DNA of 12,958 bases, taken from the NCBI GenBank assembly GCA_002413665.1, contig DHXK01000200.1, forward strand, positions 1 through 12,958, in the 5' to 3' direction. A program made the translations under genes and the position numbers. Origin of the DNA: Legionellales bacterium UBA5158 (GTDB lineage Bacteria > Pseudomonadota > Gammaproteobacteria > DSM-16500). Of this stretch, positions 1 through 5,595 are shown piece by piece; position 1 is the stretch's first letter; every line of letters starts with the position of its first letter. The notes under the pieces are model-generated. The model ran no database searches. It was not told where the DNA came from and worked only from the letters and a program-made list of their open reading frames with translations.

Positions 1-22
1 AGCGCTTTTTGCTTCGTAATCC
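1..22. repeat. partial REP-like palindrome, inverted copy cut by window edge
   Basis: These 22 bases are the exact reverse complement of 59-80, which lies inside the complete palindrome at 56-96. The copy appears to continue left of the window. The similarity stops at base 23, where AGCAG replaces the expected ACC. Two closely spaced copies in opposite orientation are typical of bacterial interspersed REP pairs. The 22-base identity is seen directly; assignment to a REP family is inferred from its form and intergenic position. Confidence 0.7.
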
Positions 23-55
23 AGCAGATCAAAATCTTCTAATGAAGTTTTAATT

Positions 56-96
56 GGTGGATTACGAAGCAAAAAGCGCTTCTAATCCACCCTACA
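56..96. repeat. REP-type palindromic repeat (GGTGGATTA...TAATCCACCCTAC)
   Basis: The outer arms GGTGGATTA (56-64) and TAATCCACC (83-91) are perfectly complementary. The inner arms GAAGC (66-70) and GCTTC (78-82) continue the stem after one bulged C, around a 7-base AAAAAGC loop. The element ends in CCTAC. TAATCCACCCTAC palindromes of this kind are dispersed in intergenic DNA of many proteobacteria, where they are usually moved by RAYT-type transposases. No such transposase is present here. The element ends about 70 bases before the Clp-like gene starts and could contribute to the 3' end of whatever is transcribed from the left. Confidence 0.75.
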
Positions 97-110
97 ATAT
101 AAATTTAAAA

Positions 111-141
111 CTTACATTTTTAATCGCACCCTGTCTACAAT
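111..141 (+). promoter_or_regulatory. possible sigma-70 promoter for the Clp-like gene
   Basis: A TACAAT box (136-141) matches the -10 consensus at five of six positions. A weak -35-like CTTACA (111-116) lies 19 bases upstream, which is longer than ideal. Transcription would begin near 148, leaving a leader of about 18 bases that contains the AGGGGA ribosome site at 152-157. This is a motif reading only, in AT-rich DNA where such boxes occur by chance. Confidence 0.3.
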
Positions 142-165
142 TACAAAAAATAGGGGACTACTTTC

Positions 166-2067
166 ATGGCAAAAAAACAACGTGAAACCATTTTGATGAA
201 CTACATTAAAACGCTCTTCCCCGCTGAGAATAAAAAAAGTTTCATCCCACTAAAAGATCAATCGCAAGTTCCGTTGATCATGGACTCTTTAAGTCGAAAG
301 AACATTCACCATCTCATACTCACAGGAACAAGTTCTGATATTTATAATTTAGCGTATCTTGAAAATCTTGCGCAGCATTTTAATGAAGAACATATTCCTA
401 AAACATTACGAGAAGCCATTTTTATATTTCTTGATTTAAAAGCCTTATCACTTTCCCAAATTAACTCGGCACAATGGCAAACTGAATTAGCGACATTTTT
501 TCAAGAATTAAGTGAAAACAACAAACGAATTATTTTAGCGATAAATCAACTTGAGCCTTTACTTATCACCGAGACTAAAAGTCATGCTAATGATTTAGGT
601 CCCATGATTAAATCATTTTTATCTCAGGATGGTTGGCGTTTAATTGCAATAACCAACACGCCCACTCATTACGACATCATGAAACAACCTTATTTACAGC
701 ATTATTTTACTGAGCTTAAATTAAATGAACCAGCCAGCAGTGATGCAGCCGCTATCCTTAAAACATTTCGAAATGATTTAGAAGAGTTTCATCACGTGTT
801 AGTTCCTGATGAAATCTTTCCTTATGCCATATCTGTTGCAAACCAATATTTAAGTGGATCAGAACCGTGCTTGGAAAAAGCTTTAAAACTATTAGACAGT
901 AGTGCATCACGCGCAAGCGCTATGGAGCGAACAGATCAGACAGGTCCATCTAAACCTATTTTAACAAATGCTTTAATTGCTAAAGTCATTTCTAGCTGGA
1001 CGCAAATTCCACTTTCACATTTACAACACAATAAATTTAAATCCAGTGATTTCATTCAAAACATACAAAAACAAATATTTGGCCAAGAAGCAGCGATGAA
1101 CTTAATTGGTTTAGTATTGCAATATGCTCGAATAAAATTACAAAATAAATCAGGTCCACTTTGTAGTTTTTTATTTGCGGGCCCTGCAAATGTAGGAAAA
1201 ACAGAAACTGCATTTGCTATTGCTGAACAACTATTTGGTCACAAAGGTGCACTGCTACAAGTGAATTTAGAGAATAACCAACACCCCGGCTCTCTTGCCG
1301 AATTAAAAGTGAGACGCCAAACCGAAGAATATCACCACACCACACTTTTTTCGGCAATACAAAAAAGCCCATACGCTGTGGTACTGTTTGAAAATATAGA
1401 TCAAAGCTCAGCAAAGATACTTGACTTACTACAAGATATTTTTATGCAAGGTTATGCGACTGACGAGCAAGGCAAAAAATATGATTTCCGACACGCTATC
1501 ATCATTATTACAACTCACCTAGGGGCAGACCGTATTATTAATTTAGCCCAACCTCAATCTCAAGAATCTGCACAAATAGTCGATCTGATGCAATTAGTTT
1601 TAAATGAACAAAAGCATGAACCGACTCATCAACATCATCAATTATCACCGCAAGAATTATGCGAAGAAATGATGCCTGCCCTAGAAGGATTTTTTTCACA
1701 AAAATTATTGTGTCACTTAAATATCGTTCCATTTTCATTATTAGATTATGGCAGTGTAGAAAAGCTAATAAAGCTCAAGCTACGCAACTTTGCAAAAGTT
1801 TTAGATGCTAACTTTGGTTTAGAGCTAACTTATGCTCCAGAGGTAATTCGCTTTTTAGTGCAAGAAACGTTATGGCGCGGACCTGCAACACGACCTATCG
1901 AAAAAATTCTCGAACAACATCTTTATTCTTCCGTTGCTCATGAGCTTGTATCGCATGGAGAAGAAAAAAATAGACCTAACCGCTTATTACTACAGTTAAA
2001 TGATGCTGGCCAATTACTACGATGCGAATTTGTGTCACCCGGAGATGCGACACTTTACAAAATGTAA
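166..2067 (+). CDS. degenerate ClpA/ClpB-like double AAA+ protein (putative pseudo-ATPase)
   Basis: The 633-residue protein follows the Clp/Hsp100 plan of two AAA+ modules, D1 about 25-250 and D2 about 295-620. It has no Clp N-domain and no coiled-coil middle domain, so it is closer to a ClpA core than to ClpB. D1 has lost its nucleotide site: GTSSDIYN (54-61) stands where Walker A should be, INQ (126-128) replaces the Walker B IDE, and HYF (179-181) replaces the arginine-finger RRF. D2 keeps Walker A, GPANVGKT (339-346), and a sensor-2 arginine in ATRPI (R576). Its Walker B reads VVLFEN instead of LLDE (E409, N410), sensor 1 is TTH (449-451) instead of TSN/TTN, the arginine-finger region is SQK (511-513), and the GYVG pore loop is GSLA. 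ATP binding in D2 is plausible; hydrolysis and substrate threading look unlikely. AGGGGA at 152-157, 8 bases upstream, supports this start. The gene stands alone on its strand. I do not recognise a named family, and its function is unknown. Confidence 0.9.
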   Translation: MAKKQRETILMNYIKTLFPAENKKSFIPLKDQSQVPLIMDSLSRKNIHHLILTGTSSDIYNLAYLENLAQHFNEEHIPKTLREAIFIFLDLKALSLSQINSAQWQTELATFFQELSENNKRIILAINQLEPLLITETKSHANDLGPMIKSFLSQDGWRLIAITNTPTHYDIMKQPYLQHYFTELKLNEPASSDAAAILKTFRNDLEEFHHVLVPDEIFPYAISVANQYLSGSEPCLEKALKLLDSSASRASAMERTDQTGPSKPILTNALIAKVISSWTQIPLSHLQHNKFKSSDFIQNIQKQIFGQEAAMNLIGLVLQYARIKLQNKSGPLCSFLFAGPANVGKTETAFAIAEQLFGHKGALLQVNLENNQHPGSLAELKVRRQTEEYHHTTLFSAIQKSPYAVVLFENIDQSSAKILDLLQDIFMQGYATDEQGKKYDFRHAIIIITTHLGADRIINLAQPQSQESAQIVDLMQLVLNEQKHEPTHQHHQLSPQELCEEMMPALEGFFSQKLLCHLNIVPFSLLDYGSVEKLIKLKLRNFAKVLDANFGLELTYAPEVIRFLVQETLWRGPATRPIEKILEQHLYSSVAHELVSHGEEKNRPNRLLLQLNDAGQLLRCEFVSPGDATLYKM

Positions 2068-2070
2068 ATC

Positions 2071-2101
2071 AAAAAAAAGCCGCTATATCTGCGGCTTTTT
2101 T
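2071..2101. terminator. bidirectional intrinsic terminator
   Basis: A GCCGC/GCGGC stem (2079-2083 and 2091-2095) with a 7-base loop is flanked by A-runs on the left and T-runs on the right. It therefore gives a U-tract in both directions. It lies between the converging Clp-like gene and pilin-like gene, 4 bases past the stop of the former and 17 bases from the stop of the latter. Confidence 0.85.
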
Positions 2102-2118
2102 ACTATTTAGAAAAATAA

Positions 2119-2562
2119 TTATGGACTGTAGGTATAAATAAATGGCGCAGCGGTTCCAGTAGTACATGTATTAGCAGTAGCATTATAATGTGGGTTAGCT
2201 GCTAATTTATATTTCAAAGAAGCACAGATGACTCCTTGTGTCGCTGGCAACGTAACAACATAATTGGTAGCACTTGGAGCAATTGTAATGGATTGTGCCC
2301 ATGGTAAATATAAGGCATTAGAACCAGTGATCGCTGAAACATTTGCCGATGTTACTAAGGTATATGTACCATCACCTTGCGCAATACCATCCGCAGCAGC
2401 AGTAATAGCCTGTATGGATTGTAAAGCTGAGTTCGTCTGCTGTGACGCCGTTGCGGATTGATAATATTTAACAGACATAACAATAATCATGGCTGCAATT
2501 GCTAACACGAGCATGACTTCTAAAAGTGTTACGCCTGCGATTGATTTGAGATGCCTTTTCAT
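2119..2562 (-). CDS. type IV pilin-like protein (prepilin-type N-methylation signal)
   Basis: This is a 147-residue prepilin. A short basic leader (MKRHLKSIAG) ends in a glycine at residue 10 and is followed by VTLLE and a roughly 20-residue hydrophobic helix. This fits prepilin peptidase cleavage after G10, with the conserved Glu at mature position 5. The helix continues into an amphipathic stretch (YYQSATASQQTNSALQ) and a small, Ser/Thr/Ala-rich globular domain. Two cysteines, C113 and C133, could form the usual C-terminal disulfide loop. The size and short leader resemble PilS-like or minor pilins in intracellular gammaproteobacteria; whether it forms a filament, acts as a minor pilin or is a pseudopilin cannot be told from sequence. 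AAGGAAG about 9 bases upstream sets the start. No pilus assembly ATPase, secretin or peptidase gene is nearby. Confidence 0.85.
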   Translation of the reverse strand: MKRHLKSIAGVTLLEVMLVLAIAAMIIVMSVKYYQSATASQQTNSALQSIQAITAAADGIAQGDGTYTLVTSANVSAITGSNALYLPWAQSITIAPSATNYVVTLPATQGVICASLKYKLAANPHYNATANTCTTGTAAPFIYTYSP

Positions 2563-2721
2563 AGTGTATAACTTCCTTTTGATAACTATTAGTGAGAGAG
2601 GGTATTAAAGCCCAGACCGTTATGAATAAATTCAAACGCATCAAGACTTGCGTATTCATTAATAAAGATTACTATTTCTCCTTATCCTAATCAAGCGCTT
2701 TAAACTATTACCAATATCTTA

Positions 2722-2732
2722 TGATATATAAT
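2722..2732 (+). promoter_or_regulatory. possible -10 element of the esterase gene
   Basis: A perfect TATAAT (2727-2732) sits inside TGATATATAAT, which also has a TG upstream. No convincing -35 was found. If real, transcription would start near 2739, so the upstream ATG at 2721 would not be in the mRNA. This supports translation from 2751. Confidence 0.35.
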
Positions 2733-2750
2733 CACCCACATAGGCACATT

Positions 2751-3431
2751 ATGACATTACAAAATACTTTGTTACCCTGCGTTGAAATTAACCCTCCTAT
2801 CCCCGCCTCCGGGTGCGTGATTTGGCTGCACGGCTTAGGTGCTGATGGTAATGACTTTGCTTCTATTGTTCCCCAATTTGGTTTATGGCCACATAGACCT
2901 GTTCGTTTTGTTTTTCCTAATGCGCCCTCTAGGCCTATTACCATCAACAATGGCTATGTAATGCCCGGCTGGTATGACATTACGTCTGTCACAAAAATTG
3001 ATGGCCATTTGGATAGAGCAGGAATCGATGATTCGGTTAACGCTATAAAGCTGTTAATAGAGCGAGAAGAAAAAAAAGGTATTCCTTCTAATAAAATTGT
3101 TTTGGCAGGATTTTCACAAGGTGCGTTAATCGCTATGATGACAGGCTTGCACTATGATAAACCTTTAGGTGGCATATTAGCGCTATCAGGTTACTTTCCC
3201 TTTTCCGCAACAGAATTAACTGAAATAGCTTCACCTGCAAATGCATCAATTCCCATTTTTATTGGTCACGGCAAAGAAGACACAGTTGTTCCTTATTTTT
3301 TGAGCCAAATGACATTTGATTTGTTAAAAAATCAGGGGTATTCAGTGGGCTTGCATAGTTATGCCATGGCACATAGCGTGAATGCAGCTGAAGTAAATGA
3401 TATTGCAGATTGGCTAAAAATGATTTTTTGA
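2751..3431 (+). CDS. alpha/beta-hydrolase, carboxylesterase/lysophospholipase family
   Basis: The 226-residue protein belongs to the small soluble esterase family (Abhydrolase_2, as in EstB and bacterial acyl-protein thioesterase-like enzymes). It is expected to hydrolyse short-chain carboxyl esters or lysophospholipids in the cytoplasm, since no signal peptide is seen. Visible motifs, in order, are the oxyanion strand WLHGLGADG (25-33), PGWYD (72-76), the nucleophile elbow GFSQG with S122, the acid D177 in GKEDTVVP, and the base H208 in AMAHSV. The full triad and normal length suggest an active enzyme; the true substrate cannot be read from sequence. The frame is open to an ATG at 2721 (10 extra residues), but 2751 is preferred because the family normally has only 15-20 residues before the oxyanion strand. 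A TATAAT box also lies between the two ATGs. Neither start has a strong ribosome site. It is monocistronic, and divergent from the pilin gene. Confidence 0.87.
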   Translation: MTLQNTLLPCVEINPPIPASGCVIWLHGLGADGNDFASIVPQFGLWPHRPVRFVFPNAPSRPITINNGYVMPGWYDITSVTKIDGHLDRAGIDDSVNAIKLLIEREEKKGIPSNKIVLAGFSQGALIAMMTGLHYDKPLGGILALSGYFPFSATELTEIASPANASIPIFIGHGKEDTVVPYFLSQMTFDLLKNQGYSVGLHSYAMAHSVNAAEVNDIADWLKMIF

Positions 3432-3451
3432 TCTAGTTCCCACTTAGGATT

Positions 3452-3482
3452 TTTCGCCTCTCCCCTTGCGGGAGAAGCGAAA
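3452..3482 (-). terminator. long 3' hairpin after the barrel-gene run (no U-tract)
   Basis: Read on the minus strand, this forms a continuous 13-pair stem, TTTCGCTTCTCCC with GGGAGAGGCGAAA, around a GCAAG loop. It includes one U-G wobble, which is a C/A mismatch on the plus strand, so the structure favours minus-strand RNA. It begins 14 bases after the stop of the barrel gene at 3497. No T-run follows, so it is better seen as a 3'-end stabilising or processing hairpin, or a dispersed palindromic repeat of the CTCTCCC-GGGAGAG kind, than as a classical intrinsic terminator. Confidence 0.5.
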
Positions 3483-3496
3483 GACAGACTGTACAA

Positions 3497-4090
3497 TTAA
3501 AAAATATACGACGCTCCCAACGATAATATAGCAGCATCACCTGTATGCGAATTACCTTGTGCTCTCGCAATCTCGATATTTGTTAACAAATTGGGAGTAA
3601 CAGAATACTCGCCACCTGCGGCTAAATAAAGCCCTGTTGCATAATGCGATACCGTCTGACACGTTAAACCATTCTGCGCAGCCACGCCGCAATTGCTAAT
3701 TTTTAAGTTAGACTGCAATCGACTAACCCCTACTTTCCCCACCACTGAAGCACCACTTGAGCCTAAGGGGAACATCAATTTACCTTGCGCACTGTAAGAG
3801 TAATGACTATCACGAGCTACTGTTGTATTTACATCCTTAATCACAGTATCAGCGTAATGAGTGCCGTTAAATTCGAATGCCATAAAGGGATTAAATTTAT
3901 ATCCTACATTAATGCCTGCACCCAACCCTGAGTGACTTACCGAGCCCGAATAATTCTTATCATATATTTTGGCCCATCCTACGCTCCCACCTAAATAATA
4001 CCCATAGGGTATTGACACCGCTGATACAGCAGGCAACGCTATCAATAAAGCGAGCAATCCTAAAATAACTTGCGCATGTATTTTTTGCAC
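3497..4090 (-). CDS. small outer-membrane beta-barrel protein, OmpA-barrel-like
   Basis: The 197-residue secreted protein has a signal peptide (MQKIHAQVILGLLALLIALP) with a likely cut after AVSA at residue 24. The mature part alternates hydrophobic and polar residues in strand-turn repeats, including GYYLGGSVGW, GAGINVGYKFNPFMAFEF, and YATGLYLAAGGEYSV. It ends in GASYIF with a C-terminal phenylalanine, the signal recognised by the BAM assembly machinery. The length fits an eight-stranded barrel of the OmpA transmembrane/OMP_b-brl type. Two cysteines (in ISNCG and LTCQ) probably lie in one extracellular loop and could pair. Translation starts at GTG, with TGGAG 9 bases upstream. It lies 21 bases after the preceding barrel gene and is probably the last gene of a three-gene transcript. 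It is less similar to the other two barrel proteins than they are to each other. Confidence 0.8.
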   Translation of the reverse strand: MQKIHAQVILGLLALLIALPAVSAVSIPYGYYLGGSVGWAKIYDKNYSGSVSHSGLGAGINVGYKFNPFMAFEFNGTHYADTVIKDVNTTVARDSHYSYSAQGKLMFPLGSSGASVVGKVGVSRLQSNLKISNCGVAAQNGLTCQTVSHYATGLYLAAGGEYSVTPNLLTNIEIARAQGNSHTGDAAILSLGASYIF

Positions 4091-4111
4091 TTTCTATTAC
4101 TCCATAAAGCA

Positions 4112-4726
4112 TTAACTCATTTTATAGCTAAGGCCCACAATAATTTGTTTATTGTGTGGGGTCACACTCAAGTCAAAAAGATTAAAGGGATTATAATTGG
4201 TAACGTCATACTCAACACGAATATTCGTATTACCTGACAGGATATGCTCTAATCCAAGGCCCCCTTGCTTACCATTTAAATTTTTGCTTTTGTTGAATGT
4301 AGCATTAATACTATTCACTTGAAAATGTGATCTGGCCATACCTATGCGCGCAAAAATTGAAGTAGCTGGACTCACCATTAAGGCGGGTATAACACTAATT
4401 GAGTAACCATATGTTTGCTTGAGAGAGCCAGTTGTAACGCCAGAACTTGTTGCGATAGTAAGATTACGCCCACCAGTTGATCCCATATTCGCAGATACTT
4501 CACTTCCAACATAAATAGATTGGCTTACAAGATTGCCATAACCACCAAAAAGTATAGCGGTATAGCTACTGCCACCAAAATTTAATTTGTTACCGCTGAC
4601 ATCTGTGATTCTCCAAGAGCCTTTATTCACCCCACCACCTACTCCAATATAAGGTCCAGCGTGGGCTAAGGTCACTGCAGAGCAGAGAATCAAAGTAGTA
4701 CTAATTTTTAATATATTTTTTAACAT
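4112..4726 (-). CDS. small outer-membrane beta-barrel protein (paralog of the 4825-5346 product)
   Basis: The 204-residue secreted protein begins with a signal peptide, MLKNILKISTTLILCSAVTL, cut after AHA at residue 23. The mature part resembles an eight-stranded barrel and shares blocks with the upstream gene's product. Examples are LFGGYGNLV versus LFLGYGTIV, YGYSISVIPALMVS versus YEYGVSLVPSMVIS, and RIGMARSHF versus RLGIVRTHF, which indicates tandem duplication. Unlike typical barrels it ends in SYKMS, without a terminal aromatic residue. The frame stays open to an ATG at 4783, adding 19 residues before the signal peptide. The ATG at 4726 is preferred because it has AGGA 8 bases upstream and places the signal peptide at the N-terminus. 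Its leader contains the competing hairpins at 4753-4812. Its exact role (adhesin, porin-like or structural) cannot be inferred. Confidence 0.8.
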   Translation of the reverse strand: MLKNILKISTTLILCSAVTLAHAGPYIGVGGGVNKGSWRITDVSGNKLNFGGSSYTAILFGGYGNLVSQSIYVGSEVSANMGSTGGRNLTIATSSGVTTGSLKQTYGYSISVIPALMVSPATSIFARIGMARSHFQVNSINATFNKSKNLNGKQGGLGLEHILSGNTNIRVEYDVTNYNPFNLFDLSVTPHNKQIIVGLSYKMS

Positions 4727-4752
4727 TTTTATTCCTAATATAATTGGAAAAT

Positions 4753-4812
4753 AAAAAATTCTGGTAGGAAGAGACAAACGCACACAATATTCCTACCTTT
4801 AGGCAGGAATAT
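4753..4812 (-). promoter_or_regulatory. leader with two mutually exclusive hairpins (attenuator-like)
   Basis: Between the two barrel paralogs the minus-strand RNA contains three related arms. Arm 1 (4812-4802, ATATTCCTGCC) pairs over 11 bases with arm 2 (4797-4787, GGTAGGAATAT), with a UAAA loop and one G-U wobble. Arm 2 can instead pair with arm 3 (4770-4763, TTCCTACC) over 8 bases with a 19-base loop; four bases later comes a six-T run (4758-4753). The first hairpin is the stronger and sits 12 bases after the upstream stop. The second has the form of an intrinsic terminator ahead of the downstream gene. The pairing is seen in the sequence; regulation is inferred. A simple mRNA-end or processing structure is an equally fair reading. 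Confidence 0.45.
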
Positions 4813-4824
4813 GCATCTAAAAAA

Positions 4825-5346
4825 TTATTCGAATTTATAGACTAAGCCAAGATATGCTTGATCAGCCTTTGGTGCGCCCGTTGCACTATTTACAGTATTG
4901 AAAGCAGTGTAAATATATTCAGCTCGCAGATCCCAACTTTGTGTTAATCCTGTTTGAACACCCACACCTAGCTGCCCACCCGAAATTGTTTTATTTGCAC
5001 TATTAAAGTGGGTTCTCACTATACCTAAACGCAAAAACATCATTGCATGTTCGCTAATCACCATACTAGGAACCAACGATACACCATACTCATAAGTTGT
5101 TTTCAAACCATTATTATTAATGGACATAGAGCCAGGCGCACCAAATATTTCGCCACCAAAATAAAAAGCTGGATTAACGATAGTGCCATATCCTAAAAAA
5201 AGCCTGCCCTCTAATCCCCTATAGCTATTTGTATTTTTAATATTATCACGCATTCCGCCACTGTAGCCTGCATATCCACCATCAGCAAAAGCAACACCAG
5301 AACTAATAGCAAAAACCGCACTGGCGATAAGTAATTTTTTAAACAT
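4825..5346 (-). CDS. small outer-membrane beta-barrel protein
   Basis: The 173-residue secreted protein starts with the signal peptide MFKKLLIASAVFAISSGVAF, cut after AFA at residue 21. The mature 152 residues are Gly- and aromatic-rich, with alternating strands such as RLFLGYGTIV, FYFGGEIFG, YEYGVSLVPSMVIS, MFLRLGIVRTHF, LGVGVQTGL and LRAEYIYTAF. The protein ends in LGLVYKFE, with the expected phenylalanine second to last. It is a paralog of the next gene downstream but about 30 residues shorter, mainly in the loops. A strong ribosome site, AAAGGAG, lies 8 bases before ATG. It is probably the first gene of a three-gene barrel transcript, with a candidate promoter at 5463-5491 and a leader hairpin at 5382-5411. 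Expected location is the outer membrane; its specific function is not recognisable. Confidence 0.8.
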   Translation of the reverse strand: MFKKLLIASAVFAISSGVAFADGGYAGYSGGMRDNIKNTNSYRGLEGRLFLGYGTIVNPAFYFGGEIFGAPGSMSINNNGLKTTYEYGVSLVPSMVISEHAMMFLRLGIVRTHFNSANKTISGGQLGVGVQTGLTQSWDLRAEYIYTAFNTVNSATGAPKADQAYLGLVYKFE

Positions 5347-5381
5347 GATATTGCTCCTTTGGTCGAATTTTTTTCATGATT

Positions 5382-5411
5382 AAGATTTTTTGGGGAAATA
5401 AAAAAAATCTT
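5382..5411 (-). promoter_or_regulatory. 5' leader stem-loop of the first barrel gene
   Basis: Perfect 10-base inverted arms (5402-5411 and 5382-5391; AAGATTTTTT with AAAAAATCTT on the minus strand) enclose a 10-base loop containing CCCC. The structure begins 35 bases upstream of the ATG and lies in the predicted leader. It is A/T-rich, so its stability is modest. It could protect the leader or tune translation; no known riboswitch is recognised. Confidence 0.4.
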
Positions 5412-5462
5412 TCTCCGTTGGCGTGTGGGTTTTCTTATCGCAACAGAAATTTAGGAAAAGGC

Positions 5463-5491
5463 ATCATATAATATCTTCTTAGCTTATTCAA
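5463..5491 (-). promoter_or_regulatory. sigma-70-like promoter for the barrel-gene run
   Basis: On the minus strand, TTGAAT (-35, 5491-5486) is followed after exactly 17 bases by TATGAT (-10, 5468-5463). These have four and five matches to consensus with optimal spacing. Transcription would start near 5456 and give a leader of roughly 110 bases before the ATG at 5346. Confidence 0.5.
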
Positions 5492-5537
5492 CTGATGCTA
5501 ATAGGCTATAAATAATAGAATTGATTTGAGCTCCTGC

Positions 5538-5561
5538 GTCACCCCGCGAAGTGGGGATGAC
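5538..5561. repeat. palindromic intergenic repeat (GTCACCCCGC...GTGGGGATGAC)
   Basis: GTCA and TGAC enclose CCCCGC and GTGGGG around a GAA loop, with one bulged A and one G-T wobble. The GTCATCCCC-GGGGATGAC type of palindrome is common in intergenic DNA of many proteobacteria. It lies between the guaC stop and the barrel-gene promoter, with no T-run on either side, so it is called a dispersed repeat rather than a terminator. Confidence 0.6.
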
Positions 5562-5595
5562 ACATAATGAAACTTAAGACCGCACAGCAAATAGG

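Noticed and set aside
2264..2461. A plus-strand frame inside the pilin gene
   Set aside because: It is antisense to a convincing pilin, has no ribosome site, and its cysteine-rich composition is typical of a shadow frame.
2468..2659. A 63-codon minus-strand frame starting upstream of the pilin gene
   Set aside because: It overlaps the pilin N-terminus in another frame. The only purine-rich site (AAGGAG) is about 19 bases from its ATG, and the encoded sequence resembles no protein family.
2721..2750. A 10-residue N-terminal extension of the esterase
   Set aside because: There is no ribosome site, a TATAAT box lies within the extension, and the extra residues (MIYNHPHRHI) do not fit the family's usual N-terminus.
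4727..4783. A 19-residue N-terminal extension of the middle barrel protein
   Set aside because: It would bury the signal peptide behind a second hydrophobic stretch, while the ATG at 4726 has AGGA at good spacing.
4787..4812. The hairpin after the first barrel gene, considered as a plain intrinsic terminator
   Set aside because: On the minus strand it is followed by TGTGTGCG rather than a T-run. It was therefore described as part of a competing-hairpin leader.
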